Below are positions 8,567 to 17,846 of a stretch of DNA of 64,000 nucleotides, piece after piece. Below the pieces are notes generated by a model that did no database searches, was not told the DNA's origin, and saw only the letters and a list, made by a program, of their open reading frames with translations. The stretch is taken from NCBI RefSeq assembly GCF_013377015.1, contig NZ_JACABA010000001.1, positions 269,554-333,553 of the forward strand. The letters run 5' to 3'. The stretch is from Rhodopseudomonas sp. (GTDB lineage: Bacteria > Pseudomonadota > Alphaproteobacteria > Rhizobiales > Xanthobacteraceae). Each line of letters opens with the position of its first letter. The first letter of the stretch is position 1. Both the position numbers and the translations under genes were made by a program.

Positions 8567-10813
8567 TTAGCGCAGCAGCTGCAGCACGCTCTGCTGCGAG
8601 GTGTTGGCCAGCGACAGCGCGGACACCGCGATCGACTGGCGGGTCGACAGCGCCTGGCTGTTGGCCGCTTCCTCGTTGGTGTCGGCCAGCGTCAGGTTCG
8701 ACGAACCGGTCTGCAGCACGCCGATCAGGTCCTTCGAGAAGGCCTGGCGGGTCTGCACGATGGTCAGGTTCGAACCCAGCGCGGAGGCCTGGGTGCGCAG
8801 CGTGGTCGACGCGGCGTTCAACGTCGCCAGGGTCTTGTTCGTCGACGAGTTGTCGATGAAGTCGGATCCGGCGGTCAGGTTCGCCAGGCCGAGGCCGGAC
8901 GAATTGTAGGTGACGCCGGTGATGTTCAGCGTCGACTTGCCGGTTTCGTTGAACACCAGCTTCAGGGTGTCGCCGCCGAGCAGGTTGACGCCGTTGAACG
9001 AGGCGTCCTGGGCAGTGGTGTTGATCTGCGTCAGAACGTCATTGTACTGCTTCACCAGGTTGGCGCGGGTGGTCTGCGCCGCGGTGTCGGCGACCGGAGC
9101 CGACGGCACCGAGAAGGTCAGCGCCGTGGTCAGGGTGCCACCGATGGTGCCACCGTCGACCGAGGAGCCGAGCGTCGAGGATGCGTAGTCGTTCGAGGCC
9201 GAGATCGTCAGCTTGCCGGTGGCATCGACGGTCGCGGTCTGGTTGTTGGCCTGCAGCGCGGTATTGAGCTGGGCCAGCGTCTTGACCGTACCATTGGTGC
9301 CGTCGCCGAAGGTGACGCTGACAGCCGTGCCGCCCTTGAAGGACGAGAACGACAGGGTCTTGCCGTTGACGCCGCCGCTGCTGGCGTTGCGCGCCGCAGT
9401 GAAGGCGTTGTCGGTTCCGGTGGTGCCGTTCAACCCGAGCACCGAGAGGGCGTTACCAGCGCCGCCCGCGATGTTGAGGTCGGCGGAGGTGCCGGTGCTG
9501 AGCTTCAGCGTACCATTGGTATTGACCGACGAGTTGGTGTCGCCCGAGGTGGTGGCCAGGGTCGCACCGCTCGCAGCCAGCGTCGCAACCTGGACGCCGG
9601 TGGCGAGATCGACCGCCGTCAGCGCGTCCGCGAGAGTGGCGGACTGCAGATAGACCGTCGAATTGCCGCTGCCGTCGGTCTCGATGTTGCCGGTGATGCC
9701 GGTGTGGGTCGAGGACGCCGCCGGCTTCGCCGCGTTGGTGAAGGTGATGGTCTTGCCGTTGACGTTCAGGGTCGATCCGTCCTGGATCAGCGAGCCAACG
9801 GTGGCGGCGCTGGTGGTGCGGGTCGCGCTGATGGTCGCGGTGCCGGAACCGAGCGCCGAGGTGAGACCGAACGCCTTCAGGAAGTCGGCCTTGCCGGAGA
9901 CGCTGAGATCGCCACCGGTCGAGCTCTGCAGGGTGATCGCACCGCCGGTGATCGACGACAGGGTCTGGCCTGCATTGGCCGTCACCGTGCCGGCGTTGTT
10001 GTAGGCAGCGCCCGAAGCCAGATCGATCGCATGCAACACGTCGCCGACCGTGGCGGTCGAAGAGGTGGTGCTGGCGCCGATATAGATCGTGGAGTTGCCG
10101 CTGGTGTCGACCGTCAAGTTACCGGAGATGGTGCTGCCGGTCGGAGCGGTGGTGGGAACCGCGCCTGCCTTGAAGGTGATGGTCTTGCCGTTGACGGTGA
10201 AGCTGTCGCCGTCCGCGACGGTTGCGGTGCCAATGGCGGGGTTCGCGCCGCCGGTGTCGTTGAGCTTGGTCGCCGTGGTGATCGCAGCCGGGGTCGTCGC
10301 CGTGTCGTTGACAACGGAGCCGACCTTGGTGCCGGAAACGCCGCCCAGGGTCTTGGTTGCAACGACCGCGGTGGTGCCGCCGGCTGCGCCGGAAACCAGC
10401 ACGTTGCCGATCGCCGAGGTGTTGACGTAGCTGGTGGTGCCGCGCAGATCGTCGGCGGTGGCGCCGGTGATCGTGGTCGAGACGTTCGACTTGGTCGAAT
10501 AGCCCGACGTGGTCTGCAGCGCCTGGTTGGCGATCGACTTGGCGGAGTCAACCAGCTTGTTCAGCGAGCTGATGCCGGTATTGGCAGCCTGCAGGATCTG
10601 CACACCGTTGCCGATGCCGTCGAGCAGGTTGTTGATGTCGGAAGCGCGGCTGTCGAGGGCCGCGGCAGTGAAGAAGTTGGTGGGGTTATCGAGCGCCGTG
10701 TTGACCTTCTTGCCGGACGAGAGGCGGCTCTGGGTCGTGGCGAGGAGGTCCGCGGTGGCCTGCAACGACGACAGGTTCTGGCGGACGGCATTCGAGAGAA
10801 CGATACCTGACAT
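8567..10813 (-). CDS. flagellin, large (748 aa), paralogue of 5935..8211
   Basis: MSGIVLSNAVRQNLSSLQATADLLATTQSRLSSGKKVNTALDNPTNFFTAAALDSRASDINNLLDGIGNGVQILQAANTGISSLNKLVDSAKS...; near-identical ends to flagellin 1. Confidence 0.95.
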   Translation of the reverse strand: MSGIVLSNAVRQNLSSLQATADLLATTQSRLSSGKKVNTALDNPTNFFTAAALDSRASDINNLLDGIGNGVQILQAANTGISSLNKLVDSAKSIANQALQTTSGYSTKSNVSTTITGATADDLRGTTSYVNTSAIGNVLVSGAAGGTTAVVATKTLGGVSGTKVGSVVNDTATTPAAITTATKLNDTGGANPAIGTATVADGDSFTVNGKTITFKAGAVPTTAPTGSTISGNLTVDTSGNSTIYIGASTTSSTATVGDVLHAIDLASGAAYNNAGTVTANAGQTLSSITGGAITLQSSTGGDLSVSGKADFLKAFGLTSALGSGTATISATRTTSAATVGSLIQDGSTLNVNGKTITFTNAAKPAASSTHTGITGNIETDGSGNSTVYLQSATLADALTAVDLATGVQVATLAASGATLATTSGDTNSSVNTNGTLKLSTGTSADLNIAGGAGNALSVLGLNGTTGTDNAFTAARNASSGGVNGKTLSFSSFKGGTAVSVTFGDGTNGTVKTLAQLNTALQANNQTATVDATGKLTISASNDYASSTLGSSVDGGTIGGTLTTALTFSVPSAPVADTAAQTTRANLVKQYNDVLTQINTTAQDASFNGVNLLGGDTLKLVFNETGKSTLNITGVTYNSSGLGLANLTAGSDFIDNSSTNKTLATLNAASTTLRTQASALGSNLTIVQTRQAFSKDLIGVLQTGSSNLTLADTNEEAANSQALSTRQSIAVSALSLANTSQQSVLQLLR

Positions 10814-11136
10814 TTTTGAAACCTTCCTGGTTTAAGCAACTACGATCTTCTTGATCGATCCGGGGAAGATGAACTGCAGACTCTAAGAATGCGTAAAGAA
10901 CATGCATCGAGTTTAGCCGGCGAGAATCCCAGTATTTACACGGGTTTCTGCGAATTCAGTACGCCCGTTGCACAGCGAATGCGCAACTTGAGCGACGCCG
11001 CCGGAGGGCTGCTGAAGCAGGAAAACATCTGATTTTGCGAGTTTTCAGGGTCGCGAAGCAGCGGCGCGGCCGCTGGGGACGCCGGTCGGGCGCCTCAAAA
11101 AAAGAAACCGCTGTTAGTCAGAAACAATTAACCTAT

Positions 11137-12723
11137 CTAAAGAAACTTGACCAAGCTCATTTTATAGAGATCCGACGTGGTCTGATACGACGCCTGCAAC
11201 GCGGTCTGCAGCGCCAGGATCTTGGTCGCGACCTCGTCGTTGTTGATGCCCTCGATCGAATCCAGCATCGTTTGGGAAATCGTCTTGGTCTGGACCTGGC
11301 GGTCGGCGGTGGCCTTGATCGAGGCCTGGGCGCCGGCGACGTCGGCCTGGATGTCCTGAATCGTCTGGGTGCCAGGGATGATCGCCAAATTCTGCGCGAC
11401 GCGCTGACTCAGCGCCGCGATCTTGCCGCTGGCATTGAAGTCCGTGACCTTGGTCGAGACCGCCGCAAACACCGCTACGGCCTGCAACTGCACGCGCAGC
11501 GCCTGCTCGTCGGCGCGGGCACCATACTGCACGGTGATGGCCTCATCGACCCGCGCCACCGCTGTGCCGCGCGCCGGATCAGTCGCGGAATCCGCTTCGC
11601 CATTATACCAGAAAACGGTGTCAGCCTTGGTACCTGCCACCATCGTGGTCGCGGTATCGAGCGGCGCGGTTGCGATCCGCTGCGGCGGCTCCCCGAAGAA
11701 CTCGTTGCCGGCCTGGATCGCGGAGGCCGCGGCCATCGGCCCGTTGGCGAGGTTCTGGATCGACTTCGTCAGCTCGGTGTTCAGGCTGGCGGCGGTTGCC
11801 GTATTATTGGCGCCGATCAGAAAGCTGTTGGCGGCCAGCGGCGTGGTCGCCGATGCCGTCATCACGATATCCTCGGAGGTGCCGTCCGGCATCTTGAAGG
11901 TGAACTTGATGGTATCGCCGTCCTGCGGCACGGAAGTGCCGAGATCGACGCTCATGGTCCGCTGCGCCGGCGCCGCCGGCAGCGCCGGGGGGATCGTGGT
12001 CGGCAGCACCACCGGCTGGGTCACTGTGGCGCCGGTATTGGTCAGCGAGGTCGCCACTGCCGTGAGCTTGATGCCGAACGGGTTCGCCGTCAGCGGCGGC
12101 GCCGGGGTGGTGTCCTGCTCGGTCAATGTCACCGCAGTCGGCGCCACGCCGACCGCGCTGGAAATTCGCCCGGTCGCCGGCTGCCCGGGAATTACGGTGC
12201 CGAGGTCGGCGGTGAGACGGTCGGCGATCACCTGCTTGAGGCCGGCAACGCCGGCGCCGTTGCCGTTCATGATGACGTCGGCCGGCGTCACCGGAGAGGT
12301 GTCGGTGGCGCGGCCCGAGAACAGGTAGCGATCGCCCGACTGCGCGTTGAGCATGTCGACCGAATCCAGGAAATCCAGCGAGGCGGTCTTCTGCCCCGCG
12401 GTCTGCCCAGTGTTGTCAAGCGTGTTGCCGGCGGCGACCGCGGCACCCTTCACTTCGGAGTTGATCTTGGTCAGCCGCGTCAACGACAGGTTCATCACGT
12501 CGAGCCGCGTGTTGACGTTGGTCGCGGTGTCCGCATAGCTCGCCAAGCCGGCGATCTGGGCGCGCAACCCGACTGCGAGGCTGCGGCCGTCGCCCTGCCC
12601 GGCATAGGTGGTGGAAATCTTGCCGCTGGCGAGCTGCTGCGTCAGCGTGTCGAGCTGGCTGCGCAGGTTGAGGATGCCGGTGCCGATGTAGGAGGTTCGT
12701 CCGCTGACGCCGCTGATGGTCAT
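11137..12723 (-). CDS. flgL: flagellar hook-associated protein FlgL (flagellin-like HAP3)
   Basis: MTISGVSGRTSYIGTGILNLRSQLDTLTQQLASGKISTTYAGQGDGRSLAVGLRAQIAGLASYADTATNVNTRLDVMNLSLTRL; next to flgK. Confidence 0.87.
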   Translation of the reverse strand: MTISGVSGRTSYIGTGILNLRSQLDTLTQQLASGKISTTYAGQGDGRSLAVGLRAQIAGLASYADTATNVNTRLDVMNLSLTRLTKINSEVKGAAVAAGNTLDNTGQTAGQKTASLDFLDSVDMLNAQSGDRYLFSGRATDTSPVTPADVIMNGNGAGVAGLKQVIADRLTADLGTVIPGQPATGRISSAVGVAPTAVTLTEQDTTPAPPLTANPFGIKLTAVATSLTNTGATVTQPVVLPTTIPPALPAAPAQRTMSVDLGTSVPQDGDTIKFTFKMPDGTSEDIVMTASATTPLAANSFLIGANNTATAASLNTELTKSIQNLANGPMAAASAIQAGNEFFGEPPQRIATAPLDTATTMVAGTKADTVFWYNGEADSATDPARGTAVARVDEAITVQYGARADEQALRVQLQAVAVFAAVSTKVTDFNASGKIAALSQRVAQNLAIIPGTQTIQDIQADVAGAQASIKATADRQVQTKTISQTMLDSIEGINNDEVATKILALQTALQASYQTTSDLYKMSLVKFL

Positions 12724-12731
12724 GATCTACC

Positions 12732-14615
12732 TCAAAATGCCTGCATCAGGGCTTTGTACATGTCGTTCACCGTCGACATCACCCGTGCATTGGCGGAGTA
12801 CGCGTTCTGCAGCGACAACAAATGCGCCATCTCCTCGTCGATGTTGACGCCGGAGGCCGCAGATAGTTTTTGCTGCAGCGTGTTGAGCACCACGTTCTGG
12901 CCGTCGGCGAGCTGCGATGCCGCCGCTGCGGTAGCGCCCTGGGTGCTGGTGATCTGCTGCATGAAGGACAAGAGCGTGCCCTTGAACGGCGCGCCGGCGC
13001 TACCGATCCCGGTGTCCGCCGAATATTGAAGCTTCGTTGTGTTCAGTTGCTGACTGATGAAGTCCGAGCGCGTGGTGTCGCCGGCAAGCGTCTGCGGCGA
13101 GGTGCTGTAGATCACCAGCCGCGACGGATCGGCGACCAGACCGGTGTTGACAGTGATCCGTCCGGCGAAGCCGGTGACCTGCGAGCCCCGCGCGCTGATC
13201 GCGCCGGTGTAGGAGGCGCCACCGTCGGTGAACAGCGGCAGCTCGGCACTGCCGGCGGTCAGCGAGGTCTGAGTCTTGGTGGTGGAAGCCGCGTTCACCG
13301 TGGAGAAGCCGGCATTGTTGGTGACGGTCAGCACCTGTGGCGGCGAGGTGCCGGCGAATTGCAGATTGGAGGTGCCGAGCGCGGCGTTGAGCTGGTTCAC
13401 CACCGAGGCGAAGCTGCCGGAAAAATCCACCCCGACCACGGTGTCGTTCGGATTGGGAGTGGTGGTCGCCGGCAGCGGCAGCACCGAGGGATCGTCGACC
13501 CGCACGATGGTCACCGATTTTTGGGTGCCGCTGGCGGTGTCGGTATACGTGACGTTAATGGTGTTGCCGGTCTGCAGCCCAGTAAGATCGAGCTGGAAGC
13601 CGGTCGGCGTCGCCGGCGATGCCGGAAACACCGTACCGCCGGTGGTCTTGTCGGACAAGGTGCTCGACATCGCCGCGGCGAGATGATCGATCTGGGTTTG
13701 CGCATCGACCAGCGTCTTGTCACGCAGTTCAACATAGGCGGCGATCTTGCCGGACTTGATTGTATTGGTGAGGTCGATCGCGCCGCCATTCGAATAGCTG
13801 ACCTTGATCGAGCCGAGCGCACTGAGCGACGCCTGCGAATTCCACAGCGTGTTCGGTGTCACCGTACCCTGGGCGTCGAACGTCAGATTTGCCGCCTCGT
13901 TGCCGACCAGTTGCACGCCGGAATTGGTGAACACCGTGACCTGATTGGCGCCGTTGGTGGTGACGCGGATATCCATCAGCTGCGAGAGCTGGGTGATGTA
14001 CTGGTCGCGCTGGTCGAGCAATGCCGCGGTCGCGGAGTCGGTGGAGGTGCCGCCGAGCGGGTTGGTCTGCAGATGGTTGTTGATGTTGGCGATCTGCTTC
14101 ATCAGATCGTTGGCGCTGGCGACGCTGTCGCTGATCCCGGTCTCGGCGGTACCGCGCAGGGTCTGGATCGCCTGCGTCATCGAATTGAGCTGCTGCGCCA
14201 TCACCTGCGCCGCGTTGACCACGCCGATCCGCGCCGACTGGCTGTCCGGGCTAGTGGACAGCGCCTGCACCGCGGCGGTGAGGCCGTTGAAGGAGCTCTC
14301 CAGCGTGCCGGTGGAATCCGGATTGCCGTAGATGCTCTGCAACTGCTTCAGGATGTCGGATTTCAGCGAGGCGTAGGCGGCGCCAGAGGTCTCGGTGCGC
14401 AACTGCGCCTGAATATAGGCGTCGAGCTCGCGGTTGACGCCGACCACGCTGATGCCCGACCCGATCGAGCCGGTGTTGGTGGTGACCTGATCGATCGCCT
14501 TGCGGACGTAGCCCGGGGTCTCCGCGTTGGCGACGTTCGACGACACCAGCGCCATCGTCGCCTGGTTGACGCGAAGGCCGGCCATTGCGATTGATAGTGC
14601 GTCACCCAAACTCAT
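12732..14615 (-). CDS. flgK: flagellar hook-associated protein FlgK
   Basis: MSLGDALSIAMAGLRVNQATMALVSSNVANAETPGYVRKAIDQVT...; C-term GVNIDEEMAHLLSLQNAYSANARVMSTVNDMYKALM. Confidence 0.93.
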   Translation of the reverse strand: MSLGDALSIAMAGLRVNQATMALVSSNVANAETPGYVRKAIDQVTTNTGSIGSGISVVGVNRELDAYIQAQLRTETSGAAYASLKSDILKQLQSIYGNPDSTGTLESSFNGLTAAVQALSTSPDSQSARIGVVNAAQVMAQQLNSMTQAIQTLRGTAETGISDSVASANDLMKQIANINNHLQTNPLGGTSTDSATAALLDQRDQYITQLSQLMDIRVTTNGANQVTVFTNSGVQLVGNEAANLTFDAQGTVTPNTLWNSQASLSALGSIKVSYSNGGAIDLTNTIKSGKIAAYVELRDKTLVDAQTQIDHLAAAMSSTLSDKTTGGTVFPASPATPTGFQLDLTGLQTGNTINVTYTDTASGTQKSVTIVRVDDPSVLPLPATTTPNPNDTVVGVDFSGSFASVVNQLNAALGTSNLQFAGTSPPQVLTVTNNAGFSTVNAASTTKTQTSLTAGSAELPLFTDGGASYTGAISARGSQVTGFAGRITVNTGLVADPSRLVIYSTSPQTLAGDTTRSDFISQQLNTTKLQYSADTGIGSAGAPFKGTLLSFMQQITSTQGATAAAASQLADGQNVVLNTLQQKLSAASGVNIDEEMAHLLSLQNAYSANARVMSTVNDMYKALMQAF

Positions 14616-14661
14616 GACAAGCGCCGATCCAAACCGTTACCGCGGGCGAAGGCCGCGCGGA

Positions 14662-16509
14662 CTATCGCATCACGTTCAACAGATCCTGTACCATGGTGTT
14701 CGCCGTGGTGATCACCTTGGTGTTGGCCGAATAGGCCTGCTGGGTGACGATCAGTTTGGTGAATTCGTCGGCGATGTCGGTATTGGAGGATTCCAGCGAG
14801 GCACCGGAAATACTGCCGCCCTTGCCGTACAATGCCGCGCCGGATTCATTGGTGGTCTCGAACGCGCCGCCGTCGATGCGCTTCAGGAAGTTCGCGCCGT
14901 TGAAGGTGGCGACGCTGACTTCGGCGAGATCGATGTTGCGGCCGTTGGAATAGGCGCCGACTACGCGGCCGTCATTGCTGACCGACACGCTCTTGAGCTG
15001 GCCGGCAGCGTAGCCGTCCTGGTTGAGCTGATTGACCTGGGCGTTGCCGTTGGTGTCGGCGAACTGCGTGAGGCCGCCGGTGCCGAACGCCATGGTGACG
15101 TTGCCGAGGCTGACACCGCTCACCGAGAGGCCGGTCAGGGTGATCTGCCCGATCACCGGCTGCATCTGGCCGTTGCTGCCGAATTTGAAATCAGTCCCGA
15201 CGTTGACCCATCCCACCGTCGCACCCGTTGCTTGCGGGTTGGTCTGGTAGAATAGATTCCAGGTATCGGTGCCGCCCTGCGCCGCGGAGGCGATTTTCGC
15301 CCAGCGGAACTGCAGGTTCACCGGCGCGCCGTTGCCGTCATAGGCGGTGGTGGCACCACCGCTGATCGATTCGTCGAGGAAAGTCTGATTGTCGCTGCCA
15401 ATCACACTTCCGGTGCCGGCGGTGCCGCCGCCGCTGCGCAGCGCCACCAAGGTGCCGGAGAAGCCGAGCGCACCGAAAGCCGTGGTCGAGGTCGACGAAA
15501 TTTCGATGTCGTTGGCGGTGCCGCTATTCAGGGTGATGGCGCCGCCCGACACCGCCGAGGGTGGCGACGGCGAGACGTTGCCGGAGAGACCGTCGATGGT
15601 GGTGAGCAGGCTGCCTACGGTGGCGGTGGCGAGATCGACGAAAGTGGTGCCGACCACCGGTGCCGGCGCAGCGCCGGTGTAGAATTGGATGGTGTTGGTG
15701 GTGGTGACACCGCCGGTGGTGGTTTTGAGGACGATGGTATCGCCGGAGGAAAAGCCGGTCGGCAGCGAATCGCTGCCGGCCGCGCCGGTCTTCAGCGCGG
15801 TGGTGGCGCTGATCGGTACCGCCGGGGTAGCGAAATTGTTGCGTGCGTTGCCGACAATGCCGGTATTAGAATAGGGCGTCGCGGGGGTGCCCAGGCTGCG
15901 CGGATTGGAGGCGAAATCCGCCGGCCGCAGCAGTTCCGATCCCGGCGCTGAGGTGTTGTGCTTGGTGGTCAGCGGATAGCTCGCGAGGTTGGCGCGGTAG
16001 TCGATCTTGGTGGTGGCCTGCGAGGGCAAAAAGTCATTCTGGAATTTCAGGATGTTGGGCGTGCTGCCGACCGGATTGCCGGTGGTGGAGTCGATCGGCA
16101 CGCCTTCCAGATAGTAGCCAGCGCCGTTCACCAGATAACCGTTCTTGTCGAGCGAGAAGTCGCCGCGGCGCGTGTAGTTGTTGACGCCGGTGAAGATCGG
16201 GTTGTTGTCGGAGAAGGAGCCCGGCTTCTGCACCGCGAAGAAGCCGTCACCGTTGATCGCCATGTAGGTCGACACTGACGCCGACTGTACCGAGCCCTGG
16301 AGCGTGTTGGTGCTGCGCGACTGCGAGGTCACTGAGCCCGCGAGCTGCTGGGTCACGCCGGTTTGCGGGATCAGGTCGAGGAAGCTGGTATCGATCCGCT
16401 TGAACGCGGTGGTTTGTGAGTTTGCGATGTTTCCGGAGATATTTTCCAGCGCGTAGGAATTCGCGCGCAGGCCCGCGACCGATGTGGTCAGAGCGCCGAA
16501 GATACCCAT
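14662..16509 (-). CDS. flgE: flagellar hook protein FlgE
   Basis: MGIFGALTTSVAGLRANSYALENISGNIANSQTTAFKRIDTSFLDLIPQ...; C-term GKGGSISGASLESSNTDIADEFTKLIVTQQAYSANTKVITTANTMVQDLLNVMR. Internal ATG preferred over the ORF start at 16602. Confidence 0.92.
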   Translation of the reverse strand: MGIFGALTTSVAGLRANSYALENISGNIANSQTTAFKRIDTSFLDLIPQTGVTQQLAGSVTSQSRSTNTLQGSVQSASVSTYMAINGDGFFAVQKPGSFSDNNPIFTGVNNYTRRGDFSLDKNGYLVNGAGYYLEGVPIDSTTGNPVGSTPNILKFQNDFLPSQATTKIDYRANLASYPLTTKHNTSAPGSELLRPADFASNPRSLGTPATPYSNTGIVGNARNNFATPAVPISATTALKTGAAGSDSLPTGFSSGDTIVLKTTTGGVTTTNTIQFYTGAAPAPVVGTTFVDLATATVGSLLTTIDGLSGNVSPSPPSAVSGGAITLNSGTANDIEISSTSTTAFGALGFSGTLVALRSGGGTAGTGSVIGSDNQTFLDESISGGATTAYDGNGAPVNLQFRWAKIASAAQGGTDTWNLFYQTNPQATGATVGWVNVGTDFKFGSNGQMQPVIGQITLTGLSVSGVSLGNVTMAFGTGGLTQFADTNGNAQVNQLNQDGYAAGQLKSVSVSNDGRVVGAYSNGRNIDLAEVSVATFNGANFLKRIDGGAFETTNESGAALYGKGGSISGASLESSNTDIADEFTKLIVTQQAYSANTKVITTANTMVQDLLNVMR

Positions 16510-16731
16510 ACTCACTTCTCCAAATTCGGGCCGCTGCTGCGACCGCTGTTTGCCAAGATCCCGAACGCAATCCGGACAACACAGGCGCAAGCACCGTGCC
16601 AAGGCAGAGAAGCTCGTATTTTCAGTGAGTTAGAAAATTCCCGAGGTCCCGGAGCCGGGGCGGAATTGCCGGGCGGGGCAACTATTGCCGGGGCGAAGCG
16701 GTGGGGCGGGAGCCGCGGCCGGCGCCGATCC

Positions 16732-17844
16732 TCATCTCAGAAACTGTCTGAAGCGCTGCAGCGAAAAAGCGAAAAGGATCGTCCCGATCCCAAGCAGCGC
16801 GACCAACTGCGGCCAGACCACGTCGAGGCCGGCGCCCCGGAACAGGATCGACTGCGCCAGGATGACGAAGTGGGTGTTCGGCGCGGCGAGCATCAGGTCC
16901 TGAATGATCTGCGGCATGCTCTCCCGCGGCGTCAGCCCTCCCGACAGGACTTGCAGCGGCAGCATGATCAGCATCAGCAGCAGTCCGAACTGCGGCATCG
17001 TGCCCGCCAGCGTCGCCAGGAAGATACCCATCGAGGTCGTTGCGAACAGATGCAGCGCCGCCCCGAACAGGAACAGCAGCACCGAGCCCTGGATCGGGAC
17101 CGAGAGCAGCCCTTGGACAACCAGTATCAGCGATACGCTGGACGCCAGCAGAACGACCAGGCCCATCGACCAGATCTTGCTTGCCATGATCTCGAACGGG
17201 GTAACCGGCATCACCAGCAGATGTTCGATGGTGCCGTGCTCGCGCTCGCGGATCAGCGCCGCCCCGGTCAGAATGATCGAGAGCATGGTGATCGCGGTGA
17301 TCACCTCGTGAACCGCACCGAACCAGCCCCTGTTGAGTTGCTGATTGAACCGCGTTCGCAACGCCAAGTCGACGGGCACTTTGGTGGCGGCCCGGTAGTG
17401 GCTCAGGAACTCGCTGATTTCGCTGGACACGATCGACTGCACATAGCCACCTCCGGTGAAGGCCTGGGTCATGCGGGTGGCGTCGATGTTGAGCTGGATG
17501 GTCGGCGATCTGCCCGCCAGCAGGTCACGTTGGAAGTCCGGCGGAATGTCGAGCGCGAAAGTGTCGAGGCCGGAGTCCATCCGGCTGTCCATCTCGCGCT
17601 GGGTGATCAGCCGCGGGATCAGGAAATACGGCGGATTGAACGCGGTGATGATGCGGGACGAAACCGGCGACTGATCCTCGTCGACCACGGCGATCGCCGC
17701 GCGGTTGAGGGTCTCGGGGATCGCCTTCGATCCGGTATAGATCGAGACGGTGAAGGCGTAGAAGATCAGGAACAGCAGCATCGGATCCCGGCCGAGGCCG
17801 CGCAATTCCTTGACGCCAAGCTGCAGGATATTGGCCAGGCGCAT
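16732..17844 (-). CDS. ABC-2 type transporter permease (YhhJ/YbhR-like)
   Basis: MRLANILQLGVKELRGLGRDPMLLFLIFYAFTVSIYTGSKAIPETLNRAAIAVVDEDQSPVS...LSGGLTPRESMPQIIQDLMLAAPNTHFVILAQSILFRGAGLDVVWP. Confidence 0.88.
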   Translation of the reverse strand: MRLANILQLGVKELRGLGRDPMLLFLIFYAFTVSIYTGSKAIPETLNRAAIAVVDEDQSPVSSRIITAFNPPYFLIPRLITQREMDSRMDSGLDTFALDIPPDFQRDLLAGRSPTIQLNIDATRMTQAFTGGGYVQSIVSSEISEFLSHYRAATKVPVDLALRTRFNQQLNRGWFGAVHEVITAITMLSIILTGAALIREREHGTIEHLLVMPVTPFEIMASKIWSMGLVVLLASSVSLILVVQGLLSVPIQGSVLLFLFGAALHLFATTSMGIFLATLAGTMPQFGLLLMLIMLPLQVLSGGLTPRESMPQIIQDLMLAAPNTHFVILAQSILFRGAGLDVVWPQLVALLGIGTILFAFSLQRFRQFLR

Positions 17845-17846
17845 GC

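Noticed and set aside
8561-10810. 749-aa plus-strand ORF antisense to flagellin 2 (also 6415..8163 antisense to flagellin 1)
   Set aside because: Gly/Arg-rich mirror frames of well-supported flagellin genes.
12870-14594. 574-aa plus-strand ORF antisense to flgK, and 11035..13029 antisense to flgL
   Set aside because: Shadow ORFs; the sense strands are clear FlgK/FlgL.
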